Source: Achromobacter sp. AONIH1
GTDB taxonomy: Bacteria > Pseudomonadota > Gammaproteobacteria > Burkholderiales > Burkholderiaceae_B
Assembly: GCF_002902905.1 (NCBI RefSeq)
Contig: NZ_CP026124.1
Location: 2,852,001-2,916,000 of the forward strand
Length of the DNA stretch: 64,000 bases
Reading direction: 5' to 3'
Shown: positions 37,095-45,018 of the stretch, in pieces
Numbering within the stretch: the first letter of the stretch is position 1
How the letters are laid out: every line of letters starts with the position of its first letter
Program-made: the position numbers and the translations under genes
Notes under the pieces: model-generated
Told to the model about the DNA's origin: nothing
The model's input: the letters and a program-made list of their open reading frames with translations, nothing else
Databases searched by the model: none

Positions 37095-38207
37095 ATGTCT
37101 CTATTCAAACGCTCTGTCGTCAGCGAGATCACCAGTCACGCTGGCGTTGTCTTTTCCACGTTGCTCGTCGTGTGGCTCAGCGTGCTCCTGGTGCGCTTGC
37201 TCGGCGAGGCGGCCGGAGGCAACATTGGGGCGGACGTGGTGCTGGTGCTGGCGGCGCTGTCCACCATCACGGCGCTGCCCACCATCCTGGCGGTGTCGGT
37301 CTTCATCGCCGTGCTCACCACGGTGACGCGCAACTATCGCGAATCCGAGATGGTCGTGTGGTTCGCCAGCGGCCTGTCGCTGGCCGATTGGTTCAAGCCC
37401 GTGCTGCGCGTGGCCATTCCCGTGGCCATCGCCGTGGCCGGCCTGACCCTGTTCGCCGCGCCCTGGGCCTATCGCCAGATCGGTGAATACCATCAGCGCT
37501 TCGAGCAGCGTTCCGACCTGTCCAAGGTCACGGCCGGCCAGTTCGCCGAATCGGCCGGCGGCGACCGCGTGTTCTTCGCCGAAGATCCCGCCCAGCCCAC
37601 CGATGAGCTTGGCAACGTGTTCGCGCGTGAAACCGGCCCGGAATGGCTCAGCGTGCTGAGCGCCAGCAGCGCCCACAGCGAGACCCTGCCCAACGGCGAC
37701 CGCTTCCTGGTGCTGGGCGCGGGCCACCGCTATGACCTCAAGCCGGGCACGCCGGAGATCCGGCTGGTGAATTTCGAAAAGTACGGGCTGCGCCTGGAAA
37801 GCAAGGCCGGCGGCGATCCGATGGCCGAGGCGCGCGCGGCGGCCGAGCGCTCCTCCAAGGCGCGCACCACGGGGCAGCTCATGGCCGACAATACCGACAA
37901 CAGCTGGTCGCAGGTCATGTGGCGCGTGTCGCTGCCGCTGGCTGCCCTGAATCTGGCGCTGCTGGCCATTCCTCTGGGGGCGGTCAACCCGCGCCTGGGG
38001 CGTTCGGGCGACATCCTGATCGCCGGTCTGGTGGGCCTGCTGTACATGAACCTCATGAACCTGTCGCGGGCCTGGATCGCCAATGGCAAGCTCAGCTTCG
38101 GCGTGGGCGTCTGGGCGATTCACGGCCTGGTGGCGCTGCTGACATTCTTCCTGCTGATGCGCCGGCTGCGAGTGAAGGCGCCGCGCAACAGCCCCGCGGC
38201 TTCCTGA
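37095..38207 (+). CDS. lptF: LPS export ABC transporter permease LptF
   Basis: Inner-membrane subunit of the LptB2FG complex, which extracts lipopolysaccharide from the inner membrane. The 370-residue protein has hydrophobic helices at the N-terminus (about 12-120) and C-terminus (about 275-365), separated by a periplasmic beta-jellyroll domain, the LptF/LptG layout. It begins MSLFKRSVVSEITSHAG. In many proteobacteria lptG follows directly; here the next gene is an unrelated LysR regulator on the other strand. I chose ATG 37095; ATG 37059 would add residues lacking family similarity. Confidence 0.92.
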   Translation: MSLFKRSVVSEITSHAGVVFSTLLVVWLSVLLVRLLGEAAGGNIGADVVLVLAALSTITALPTILAVSVFIAVLTTVTRNYRESEMVVWFASGLSLADWFKPVLRVAIPVAIAVAGLTLFAAPWAYRQIGEYHQRFEQRSDLSKVTAGQFAESAGGDRVFFAEDPAQPTDELGNVFARETGPEWLSVLSASSAHSETLPNGDRFLVLGAGHRYDLKPGTPEIRLVNFEKYGLRLESKAGGDPMAEARAAAERSSKARTTGQLMADNTDNSWSQVMWRVSLPLAALNLALLAIPLGAVNPRLGRSGDILIAGLVGLLYMNLMNLSRAWIANGKLSFGVGVWAIHGLVALLTFFLLMRRLRVKAPRNSPAAS

Positions 38208-38230
38208 GGCCCTGGCGGCTGCCTGCCGCC

Positions 38231-39151
38231 CTAGGGCAGGTAGCGCAGCGCGTTTTGGGTGCCGGCCAGCAGGCCGGCATTGCGCAGCGCCGATTTGCGG
38301 ATGAACTCCCACAGCACGTTGACGCGCTTGAGCTTGCGCAGGTCCTCGTGGCAGTACATCCAGAACGAGCGCGTGATCTCCACTTCCTGTTCCAGCACCG
38401 GCGTGAGCCGGGGATCCTGGGCGGCGATGAAGCAGGGCAGGATGGCCAGCGACTGGCCTTGCAGCGCCGCGTGGTACTGGGCGACCACGCTGGTGCTGCG
38501 CAGGATCACCTTGCTGGCTGGCAGCAGATCCTCCAGATAGCGCAATCGCTCGCTGAACAGCAGTTCGTCCACATAGCCGATGAACGTGTGGTCCGCCAGG
38601 TCTGCCTGTGAGCGGATGGGCGGATGGCGCGCCAGATAGCCGGGCGTGCCGTACAGCCGCAACGTGTAGTCGCACAGCTTGCTGCAGACATAGGGCCCGC
38701 GCTGCGGCCGCTCGATGGTGATCGCCAGGTCGGCTTCGCGCTTGGACAGGCTCACGAAGCGCGGCACCGGCAGGATGTCCAGCGTGATGTGCGGATAGCG
38801 ACGCTGGAAGTCCGCCGCCAGCGGCGTCAGCACATAGCTGCCGAACCCTTCGGTGGCGCCGATGCGCAGGTGTCCCGACAGCGCCTGGCCGATGCCAGAC
38901 AGGTTTTCGCGGGCGCTGTGCACCGCGCTTTCCATCTGCTCGGCATGCACGAACAGGCGCTGGCCGTCCTCGGTCAGCACGAAGCCCGCGCCGCGCGACT
39001 TCTCGAACAGCAACGTGTCCAGTTCCGCCTCCAGCGCGCGGATACGGCGCGACACTGTCGTGTGCTCCACGCCCAGCTTGCGCGCGGCGGCGCTGGCGCG
39101 CTGGGTGCGCGCCACTTCCAGAAAGTACCTGAGACTGTCCCAATCCAGCAT
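38231..39151 (-). CDS. LysR-family regulator, divergent from an ABC binding-protein gene
   Basis: A 306-residue regulator. The helix-turn-helix is RYFLEVARTQRASAAARKLGVEHTTVSRRIRALE, with VEHTTVSRRI typical of the recognition helix in the group containing MetR-unlike, PtxR/DsdC-like members. The ligand-binding domain follows. I start at ATG 39151 (MLDWDSLRYF); upstream in-frame residues cover the operator region. The gene is divergent from the binding protein at 39356, and the intergenic region holds a perfect 16-base palindrome, so it most likely controls that gene and itself. It is convergent with lptF, with 23 bases between. Confidence 0.9.
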   Translation of the reverse strand: MLDWDSLRYFLEVARTQRASAAARKLGVEHTTVSRRIRALEAELDTLLFEKSRGAGFVLTEDGQRLFVHAEQMESAVHSARENLSGIGQALSGHLRIGATEGFGSYVLTPLAADFQRRYPHITLDILPVPRFVSLSKREADLAITIERPQRGPYVCSKLCDYTLRLYGTPGYLARHPPIRSQADLADHTFIGYVDELLFSERLRYLEDLLPASKVILRSTSVVAQYHAALQGQSLAILPCFIAAQDPRLTPVLEQEVEITRSFWMYCHEDLRKLKRVNVLWEFIRKSALRNAGLLAGTQNALRYLP

Positions 39152-39204
39152 GTCGCCTCGCTCCCGGCGGGCGCGGAAACCCTGGTTTCCACGCCCGGTA
39201 TAGA

Positions 39205-39232
39205 TGTGCATTAATGCACAAGTAATGTGCAT
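39205..39232 (+). promoter_or_regulatory. LysR operator: perfect palindrome plus a third half-site
   Basis: TGTGCATTAATGCACA at 39205-39220 is a perfect palindrome, and a further half-site TGTGCAT lies at 39226-39232. With the promoter at 39241-39269 the palindrome is centred near -63 and the extra half-site near -47, the classical positions of LysR recognition and activation sites. Confidence 0.7.
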
Positions 39233-39240
39233 TTCTAGTG

Positions 39241-39269
39241 TTGCTTGTTGATTTTCACACATCTACACT
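39241..39269 (+). promoter_or_regulatory. Promoter of the ABC binding-protein gene
   Basis: TTGCTT (39241-39246) and TACACT (39264-39269) are separated by 17 bases. Transcription would start near 39276, leaving a leader of about 80 bases before the ATG at 39356. Confidence 0.55.
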
Positions 39270-39355
39270 GGGTCGGCAGGCCCTGGGGTTGATGCCGCCC
39301 GGGCCGCAGGCCGCGCAGACGGCGTACAACGCATAACAACTCAGGAGACAAATCC

Positions 39356-40573
39356 ATGAAATCGCATGCACGCGGGCTGGCCGCAGGACTGTGTCTGGGC
39401 GCCGTTCTGACGGCACAGGCGCTGGCCGCGGACAAGCCGCCAGTGAAGATCGGTATCTTGACCGACATGTCGGGCACCTATGCCGGCATGGGTGGACCGG
39501 GTTCGGTGGCGGCTGCGCAATTGGCCATCGACGACTGCCTGGCCGCGGAATGCAAGGGCATGAAGATCGAGCTGGTGTCGGCCGACAACCAGAACAAGGC
39601 CGACGTGGGCGCCGCCCGCGCGCGTGAATGGTTCGACCGCGACGGCGTGACCGCCATCGCCGACCTGACCAACTCCGCCGTCGCCCTGGCGGTGCAGGGC
39701 ATTGCCCGCGAGAAGAACAAGGTGGTGATGTTCTCGGGTCCGGCCACCACGGTGCTGACCAACAAGGAATGCTCGCCGCTGGGCTTTCACTGGATGTTCG
39801 ACACCTATTCGCAGTCGGCCGGCGGCGCCAAGGCCACGGTGAAGGCGGGCGGCAAGTCCTGGTTCTTCGTCACCGTGGACTACGCGTTCGGCCATTCGCT
39901 GGAAGCCGACACCGCCAAGGCCGTGCAGGCACTGGGCGGCACGGTCGCGGGCAGCGTGCGGCATCCGCTGAACGCGCCTGATTTCGCGTCCTATCTGTTG
40001 CAGGCGCAGAGCTCCAAGGCGCAGGTGGTGGCGCTGGCCAACGGCGGCCAGGACACGGTCAATGCGGTCAAGCAGGCGGGCGAGTTCGGCATCGTGGCGG
40101 GCGGGCAGCGGCTGGTGTCGCTGCTGATCTTCCTGTCCGACCTGCGCGCGCTCGGGCTGGACACCGCCCAGGGCCTGTCCTACGTGGACGGCTTCTACTG
40201 GGACTATGACGACGCCACGCGCCAGTGGTCGGGACGCTTCGAGAAGGCCTTCCGCGGCCTGAAGCCGACCATGACCCAGGCCGGCGTCTATTCCAGCGTG
40301 CTGCACTACCTGCGCGCGGTCGCCGCCAGCGGCAGCACCGACGGCAAGGTGGTGGCCGACAAGATGCGCGAGCTGCCCATCAAGGATCCGATCATGCGCA
40401 ACGCCTCGATCCGCCCGGACGGCCGCGTGATCCACGATATGTACCTGTACGAAGTGAAGAAGCCGTCCGAATCCAAGGGCGGCTGGGATTATTCCAAGCT
40501 GGTGGCGACCATTCCGGCCGCCGAGGCCTTCCAGCCGCTGGCCGATTCGGCCTGCCCGCTGGTCCAGAAGTAA
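39356..40573 (+). CDS. Branched-chain amino-acid-type ABC transporter substrate-binding protein
   Basis: A 405-residue periplasmic binding protein of the Leu/Ile/Val (type 1, Peripla_BP_6) family. Signal peptide MKSHARGLAAGLCLGAVLTAQ ends near ALAAD. The mature protein begins KIGILTDMSGTYAGMGGPGSV, and later SADNQNKADVGAARAREW and WFFVTVDYAFGHSLEADT are typical. The ligand is unknown; related proteins bind amino acids or small carboxylates. AGGAGA precedes the ATG. No ABC permease or ATPase gene is nearby, so it must use a transporter coded elsewhere. mmsA follows in the same direction after 97 bases, suggesting use of branched-chain acyl metabolites. Confidence 0.9.
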   Translation: MKSHARGLAAGLCLGAVLTAQALAADKPPVKIGILTDMSGTYAGMGGPGSVAAAQLAIDDCLAAECKGMKIELVSADNQNKADVGAARAREWFDRDGVTAIADLTNSAVALAVQGIAREKNKVVMFSGPATTVLTNKECSPLGFHWMFDTYSQSAGGAKATVKAGGKSWFFVTVDYAFGHSLEADTAKAVQALGGTVAGSVRHPLNAPDFASYLLQAQSSKAQVVALANGGQDTVNAVKQAGEFGIVAGGQRLVSLLIFLSDLRALGLDTAQGLSYVDGFYWDYDDATRQWSGRFEKAFRGLKPTMTQAGVYSSVLHYLRAVAASGSTDGKVVADKMRELPIKDPIMRNASIRPDGRVIHDMYLYEVKKPSESKGGWDYSKLVATIPAAEAFQPLADSACPLVQK

Positions 40574-40670
40574 ACCGCGCGCCGGGCGCGGGCCTGGTTG
40601 CCCGAGTCCGGCGCAATGATTCATGAACGCGGATCCGATCCGCAACGACAAGCAGTCCGAGGAGCATCAA

Positions 40671-42164
40671 ATGAGTGAAGTCCCCCACGTTCCGCTAATG
40701 ATCGGCGGCAAGCTCGTGCAGTCCAAGACCACTGAATGGCGGGACGTGATCAATCCTGCCACGCAGGAAGTGGTCGCCAAGGTGCCCTTCGCCACGCGCG
40801 AGGAACTGGACCTGGCGGTGGCCAATTCCAAGGAAGCGTTCAAGACCTGGCGCAACGCCGGGCAGGGCGCGCGCATGCGCGTCATGTTGAAGTTCCAGGA
40901 CCTGCTGCGCGCCAACACCGCCAAGCTGGCCGAGATGATCACGCGCGAGCACGGCAAGACCCTGCCCGACGCCGAGGGCGAAGTCGGCCGCGGCCTGGAA
41001 GTGGTCGAGCACGCCTGCTCGATCGCCAACCTGCAGCTGGGCGAATATGCCGAGAACGCCGCCACCGGTATTGACGTCTACACGCTGATTCAGCCGCTGG
41101 GCGTGTGCGCCGGCATCACCGCGTTCAACTTCCCGGTGATGCTGCCCTGCTTCATGTTCCCCATCGCCGTGGCCTGCGGCAACACCTTCGTGCTCAAGCC
41201 GTCCGAGCAGGATCCGACCTCGTCGCTGTTCCTGGCGGAGCTGGCGCTGGAAGCCGGCCTGCCGCCGGGCGTGCTGAACGTGGTCCATGGCGGTCCGGAT
41301 ATCGCCAATGGCCTGTGCGAGCATCCCGACATCAAGGCGGTGTCCTTCATCGGCTCGACCCGCGTCGGCACCGAGATCTACAACCGCGCCTCGGCCGCCG
41401 GCAAGCGCTGCCAGTCGATGATGGGCGCCAAGAACCACTGCGTGGTCCTGCCCGACGCCGATCCGGACGTGGCGCTGAACCAACTGCTGGGCGCCGCCTT
41501 CGGCGCCGCCGGCCAGCGCTGCATGGCCTCGTCCGTGGCCGTGCTGGTGGGTGACGCGCGCAACTGGCTGCCCGACTTCGTCGAGCGCGCCAAGAAGCTC
41601 AAGGTCAATTCGGGCACCGACCGCCAGGCCGACCTGGGCCCGCTGGTCTCGCCCAACGCCAGGAAGCGCGTCGAAAGCCTGATCCAGAAGGGCGTGGACG
41701 AAGGCGCCAAGCTGCTGCTGGACGGCCGCAACGTCAAGGTCGCCGGCTTCGAGCAGGGCAACTTCGTCGGCCCGACGATCTTTGATGGCGTGAAGGAAAA
41801 CATGACCATCTACACCGAGGAGATCTTCGGTCCTGTGCTGTGCGTGGTCGGCGTGGAAACGCTGGAGGACGCGGTCGAGTTCATCAACCGCAACCCCAAC
41901 GGCAACGGCGTGGCGCTGTTCACCCAGGACGGCGGCGCGGCGCGCTACTTCCAGAACAACATCGACGTCGGCCAGGTGGGCATCAACGTGCCGATCCCCG
42001 TGCCGGTGGCCTGGTTCAGCTTCACGGGCTCGCGCGCGTCGAAGCTGGGCGACCTGGGCCCCAACGGCAAGCAGGCGGTGCAGTTCTGGACGCAGACCAA
42101 GACCGTCACGGCCCGCTGGTCGGCGCACACCAAGAGCGTCAACACGACGATCAGCATGCGCTAG
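40671..42164 (+). CDS. mmsA: CoA-acylating methylmalonate-semialdehyde dehydrogenase
   Basis: Converts methylmalonate semialdehyde or malonate semialdehyde to propionyl- or acetyl-CoA in valine, thymine and beta-alanine breakdown. The 497-residue aldehyde dehydrogenase has the catalytic C284 in AGQRCMASS, the MmsA-type lack of the general-base Glu found in hydrolytic aldehyde dehydrogenases ([15 protein letters not shown]), and FIGSTRVG for NAD binding. GAGGAG lies just before ATG 40671; an in-frame start at 40623 is less likely. The usual partner mmsB is not next to it. A LysR operator and binding protein upstream suggest substrate-induced expression. Confidence 0.93.
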   Translation: MSEVPHVPLMIGGKLVQSKTTEWRDVINPATQEVVAKVPFATREELDLAVANSKEAFKTWRNAGQGARMRVMLKFQDLLRANTAKLAEMITREHGKTLPDAEGEVGRGLEVVEHACSIANLQLGEYAENAATGIDVYTLIQPLGVCAGITAFNFPVMLPCFMFPIAVACGNTFVLKPSEQDPTSSLFLAELALEAGLPPGVLNVVHGGPDIANGLCEHPDIKAVSFIGSTRVGTEIYNRASAAGKRCQSMMGAKNHCVVLPDADPDVALNQLLGAAFGAAGQRCMASSVAVLVGDARNWLPDFVERAKKLKVNSGTDRQADLGPLVSPNARKRVESLIQKGVDEGAKLLLDGRNVKVAGFEQGNFVGPTIFDGVKENMTIYTEEIFGPVLCVVGVETLEDAVEFINRNPNGNGVALFTQDGGAARYFQNNIDVGQVGINVPIPVPVAWFSFTGSRASKLGDLGPNGKQAVQFWTQTKTVTARWSAHTKSVNTTISMR

Positions 42165-42165
42165 A

Positions 42166-42260
42166 GGACGCTCCCCCCGAAGCGCTGCGCGCTTCCCCCA
42201 GGGGCGCCACTGCGGACCGGCAAAGCCGGCTCCGCGTGGCCCCGCTTGGGGGAGGGCGTC
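42166..42260. repeat. Large palindromic intergenic repeat
   Basis: GACGCTCCCCC at the left end pairs with GGGGGAGGGCGTC at the right end (with one bulge), enclosing smaller stems: GAAGCGC/GCGCTTC around 42178-42194 and CCGGC/GCCGG around 42218-42230. Elements of this form are common between genes in Burkholderiales, and this copy lies directly after mmsA, where it may also limit read-through. Confidence 0.6.
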
Positions 42261-42326
42261 TTGGATTGAGGGGGGCTGGGTTTGAGGAGGAATAAGCGGG
42301 GACGTGTTGTGCCTAAGCTTATACTG

Positions 42327-42360
42327 ATAAGTAATATAAAAAGCTTATCTTATTACTTAT
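42327..42360 (+). promoter_or_regulatory. AT-rich inverted repeat upstream of the CysB-like gene
   Basis: ATAAGTAATA (42327-42336) and TATTACTTAT (42351-42360) form a perfect ten-base inverted repeat with a 14-base gap. A direct repeat AAGCTTAT occurs at 42315-42322 and 42341-42348. A TATAAT hexamer lies at 42358-42363. This looks like an autoregulatory LysR-type site overlapping the promoter. Confidence 0.6.
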
Positions 42361-42387
42361 AATTGGCCCGTCTATCAGGGGCCAATT
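42361..42387 (+). promoter_or_regulatory. Inverted repeat ending one base before the CysB-like start codon
   Basis: AATTGGCCC (42361-42369) and GGGCCAATT (42379-42387) are perfect complements around a nine-base loop that contributes AGGGG as the only ribosome-binding site. It may act as a DNA operator or, if transcribed, as a hairpin hiding the ribosome-binding site. Confidence 0.55.
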
Positions 42388-42388
42388 C

Positions 42389-43333
42389 ATGAACCTGCAG
42401 CAATTTCGTTTTGTGCGTGAAACCATCCGCCGCGACTTCAACCTGACCGAAGCCGCCCGGATGCTCTACACCTCGCAGCCCGGGGTATCGAAAGCCATCA
42501 TCGAGTTCGAGGACGAACTCGGCATCAAGATCTTCGAACGGCACGGCAAGCGCATCAAGGGGCTGACCAAGCCCGGTTTGGCGGTGTCGCAGGTGATCGA
42601 CCGCATCATGCGCGAAGTCGACAACCTGAAGAAGGTCAGCGACGAGTTCGCGCGTCGCGACGAGGGCGGGTTGGTGATCGCCTGCACCCACACCCAGGCG
42701 CGCTATCTGCTGCCGCGCGTGATCCCGGCCTTCCGCAAGCAATTCCCCAAGGTGCACCTTTCGCTGGCCGAGGGCAGCCCGGCGCAGCTGGCCGAGATGG
42801 TGCTGCACGAGCAGGCCGATCTGGCATTGGCCACCGAATCGCTGGCGCTGACGCCGGGCCTGGCCACGCTGCCGGTGTACGCCTGGGAGCACACGGTGGT
42901 GGTGCGTCCCGACCATCCGCTGACCGAGCTGACCTCCAGCGCCGCCAAGCGCCTGTCGCTGGCGCAGCTGGCCGAGTACCCCATCGTCACCTATGACCGC
43001 GCCTTCACGGGCCGCAGCACGATCGACGAGATCTTCGCCAACCAGGGCATCCACCCCGACATCGTGCTCGAAGCCATCGACGCGGACGTGATCAAGACCT
43101 ATGTCGACGTGGGCCTGGGCATCGGCATCATCGCCGGCGTCGCCTATGACCCGCGCCGCGACTCCAACCTGGTCGGCCTGCCGGTGGGGCATCTGTTCGG
43201 CACGCATACCACCCGCGTGGGCGTGAAGGCGGGCGTGTTCCTGCGCGACTATGTCTACACCTTCCTGGAGATGCTGGCGCCGTCGCTGACGCGCGCCGTG
43301 GTGACGGAAGCGGTGCAGGGCACGCCGAAATAG
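42389..43333 (+). CDS. CysB-like LysR-family regulator
   Basis: A 314-residue regulator closely resembling CysB/Cbl: MNLQQFRFVRETIRRDFNLTEAA, LYTSQPGVSKAI, DELGIKIFERHGKRI, ACTHTQARYLLPRVI and GFTGRS-like AFTGRSTIDEIF followed by DADVIKTYVDVGLGIGIIA. CysB-type proteins control sulfate assimilation or sulfonate use in response to O- or N-acetylserine and sulfate. No sulfur genes are adjacent, so its targets must be elsewhere. The start ATG 42389 is fixed by the N-terminal motif. Two perfect inverted repeats directly upstream suggest strong autoregulation. A terminator follows. Confidence 0.9.
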   Translation: MNLQQFRFVRETIRRDFNLTEAARMLYTSQPGVSKAIIEFEDELGIKIFERHGKRIKGLTKPGLAVSQVIDRIMREVDNLKKVSDEFARRDEGGLVIACTHTQARYLLPRVIPAFRKQFPKVHLSLAEGSPAQLAEMVLHEQADLALATESLALTPGLATLPVYAWEHTVVVRPDHPLTELTSSAAKRLSLAQLAEYPIVTYDRAFTGRSTIDEIFANQGIHPDIVLEAIDADVIKTYVDVGLGIGIIAGVAYDPRRDSNLVGLPVGHLFGTHTTRVGVKAGVFLRDYVYTFLEMLAPSLTRAVVTEAVQGTPK

Positions 43334-43364
43334 GTGGTCCGCCGACGGGCGGACCCTGAGGATC

Positions 43365-43397
43365 AGGCGCGGCCCCGTCAGGTGCCGCGCCTTTTTT
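43365..43397 (+). terminator. Rho-independent terminator of the CysB-like gene
   Basis: AGGCGCGGC (43365-43373) pairs with GCCGCGCCT (43384-43392), followed by T's to 43397. A second hairpin, GGTCCGCC/GGGCGGACC (43336-43355), precedes it. Confidence 0.88.
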
Positions 43398-43485
43398 GTC
43401 TGCGGGGGCGTCGGGGCAGAGGCGCTCGACTATCCGCAAGCGCTGGTCCATAAAAATAATTAAATAAGAATAGCTCTCATTTGCG

Positions 43486-43513
43486 TTGACTAAAAAATAG
43501 GAATCATTATCAT
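43486..43513 (+). promoter_or_regulatory. Promoter with overlapping Fur box before the DUF2325 gene
   Basis: TTGACT (43486-43491) and TATCAT (43508-43513) are 16 bases apart. The 19 bases at 43493-43511 match the Fur consensus at 14 positions, including an unbroken AATCATTATC. A weaker Fur-like stretch (11 of 19) lies just upstream at 43463-43481. Repression by Fur with iron is therefore likely. Confidence 0.65.
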
Positions 43514-43547
43514 TACATCCAGTCTCAACGACCCAGTGAGGTTAAAC

Positions 43548-43877
43548 ATGACGGCAGGACTGAGTGCAGTAGTGGTAGGCGCCGACCGGCTCGGCAACAT
43601 TCCCGATTTGCTCAAGGGACACAATATCTCGATCACGCATCACATCAGCGGACGGGATCCCTCGCATCAGAAGAAAACGCTGCAACTGCCCTCGGGCACC
43701 CAGCTGGTGATTCTGCTGACCGACTTCCTCGGTCACAACGTGATGAAGACCTTCCGCAACGCGGCGCAACGCGGCGGCATCAGGGTCGTGGCTTGTCGCC
43801 GCTCGGTCTGCAGCATGCAGCAGGCATTGCAGCAATGCGGCCTGTGCCCGCGCGCGGGCTCGGGCACGGTGCACTGA
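43548..43877 (+). CDS. DUF2325 domain protein, probably iron-regulated
   Basis: A 109-residue soluble protein of unknown function. It begins MTAGLSAVVVGADRLGNIPDLL, a Rossmann-like start, and continues GHNISITHHISGRD and LVILLTDFLGHNVMKTFRN. The C-terminus holds four cysteines (C83, C88, C97, C100) in ACRRSVCSMQQAL and QCGLCPR, suitable for binding a metal or cluster. DUF2325 proteins are small and widespread; no biochemical role is established to my knowledge. A Fur box overlaps its promoter, so it is probably made when iron is scarce. The ATG at 43548 fits the GAGG upstream. Confidence 0.82.
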   Translation: MTAGLSAVVVGADRLGNIPDLLKGHNISITHHISGRDPSHQKKTLQLPSGTQLVILLTDFLGHNVMKTFRNAAQRGGIRVVACRRSVCSMQQALQQCGLCPRAGSGTVH

Positions 43878-43972
43878 TTCCGACGCGGTTCCGGCCGGGC
43901 GATCAGCCGACAATAGATCAAGACTGGGGAGGCCTGCGGGCCTGCGGCGCGAAGCGCCGCGAAGAGAAATGC

Positions 43973-44008
43973 AAAACGCCGCCGGACTTTCGGGTCCGGC
44001 GGCGTTTT
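43973..44008. terminator. Bidirectional terminator between DUF2325 and NlpC/P60 genes
   Basis: AAAACGCCGCCGGA (43973-43986) and TCCGGCGGCGTTTT (43995-44008) form a perfect 14-pair stem with an eight-base loop. A and T runs on both sides allow it to serve the convergent genes in both directions. Confidence 0.88.
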
Positions 44009-44059
44009 CGTATTCGTGCTTGCCGCCATGTCGCCCGCAGGGGCGCGGCATGCGTCGGC

Positions 44060-44725
44060 TTATCGGGAGGCCGCGCGGGCCGAGGCCACCATGTGGTCGT
44101 CCAGGCGGCGGGCGCCGTTGTAGCGCTTGGCCCAGTACGCCATGGTCATGTTCTCGACGCGGACCACGCCGCCGGCGCTGGGGGAGTGAACGAAACGGTC
44201 GTCACCCAGGTAGATGCCAACGTGCGAATAGCGGCGGCCCAGCGTGTTGAAGAAGACCAGGTCGCCGGCCTTGAGCTCGTTCTTGTTGATCGAGGTGCCG
44301 TGCTGGGCGATCTCGGCGGCGTTGCGGGGCAGCTTCAGGCCGAGCGAACGCTGGGCGGTGTACGAAACCAGGCCGCTGCAATCGAAACCGGTATCGGGGG
44401 AGTTGCCGCCGAAGCGGTAGCGGATGCCCAGGTAGGTCAGGGCTTCGCTGACCAGGGCGTTGTCGCTGTCCACGCCGGTCTGGGCCTGCTGGCGGCGTTC
44501 GCGCTTGAACTTCTGCACCACCAGCATGCCGATGGGATCATCGGCCGTGGCGACCCATTCCGTCTCGTAGGGATCGATCTCGGACGTATGGGCGGTTGAC
44601 TTCTGACTGGTGCTTGCACAACCCGCCAAACCCGCGACGCATGCCGCCAGGGCCAGCAACCGGATACGTCGGATTGCCTGGCCAGTGGATGAATTGAGTC
44701 GCGAGCTTACGGAGTGTCGATGCAT
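44060..44725 (-). CDS. NlpC/P60-family peptidoglycan hydrolase lipoprotein
   Basis: Cell-wall endopeptidase, likely cutting within peptide stems, anchored by lipid. The 221-residue precursor has a basic N-terminus, a hydrophobic signal and lipobox LAGC with C36. The NlpC/P60 domain carries the catalytic C116 (FDCSGLV), H168 (YSHVGIYLG) and H180 (RFVHSPS). It resembles the Spr/MepS and NlpC group. The start at 44725 leaves a rather long 20-residue segment before the hydrophobic core; a later start is possible but none has a better site. It is convergent with the DUF2325 gene and divergent from prpE. Confidence 0.9.
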   Translation of the reverse strand: MHRHSVSSRLNSSTGQAIRRIRLLALAACVAGLAGCASTSQKSTAHTSEIDPYETEWVATADDPIGMLVVQKFKRERRQQAQTGVDSDNALVSEALTYLGIRYRFGGNSPDTGFDCSGLVSYTAQRSLGLKLPRNAAEIAQHGTSINKNELKAGDLVFFNTLGRRYSHVGIYLGDDRFVHSPSAGGVVRVENMTMAYWAKRYNGARRLDDHMVASARAASR

Positions 44726-45018
44726 TCGCCTGGGGAAGATGCACTGCGTTTAGCGTCGATTGCGCGCAAAAGCGCGGAAATCGGCTGATAAATACAGCGA
44801 ATCAACGTTATGTTGTCTACAACTTCGCGGGGATTCTACCAAACTTTTAAGACTGGTTCGTTACTGTAACCAGCCCGGCGCCCGTGCGGCGTAGACGCGT
44901 GGCAGAATTTTTTGACCTGCGGCAAGCCTCGTGCAAGGTTTGCCCACCAGAATGACCCAAAAGCTTGAAGCAAAAAGCAATCAGCCAAAAGGCGTATGCA
45001 CGATAACAGGAGACAACC

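Noticed and set aside
43463..43481. Second Fur box upstream of the DUF2325 gene
   Set aside because: Only 11 of 19 positions match the consensus in an AT-rich region, so it is not called as a separate site.
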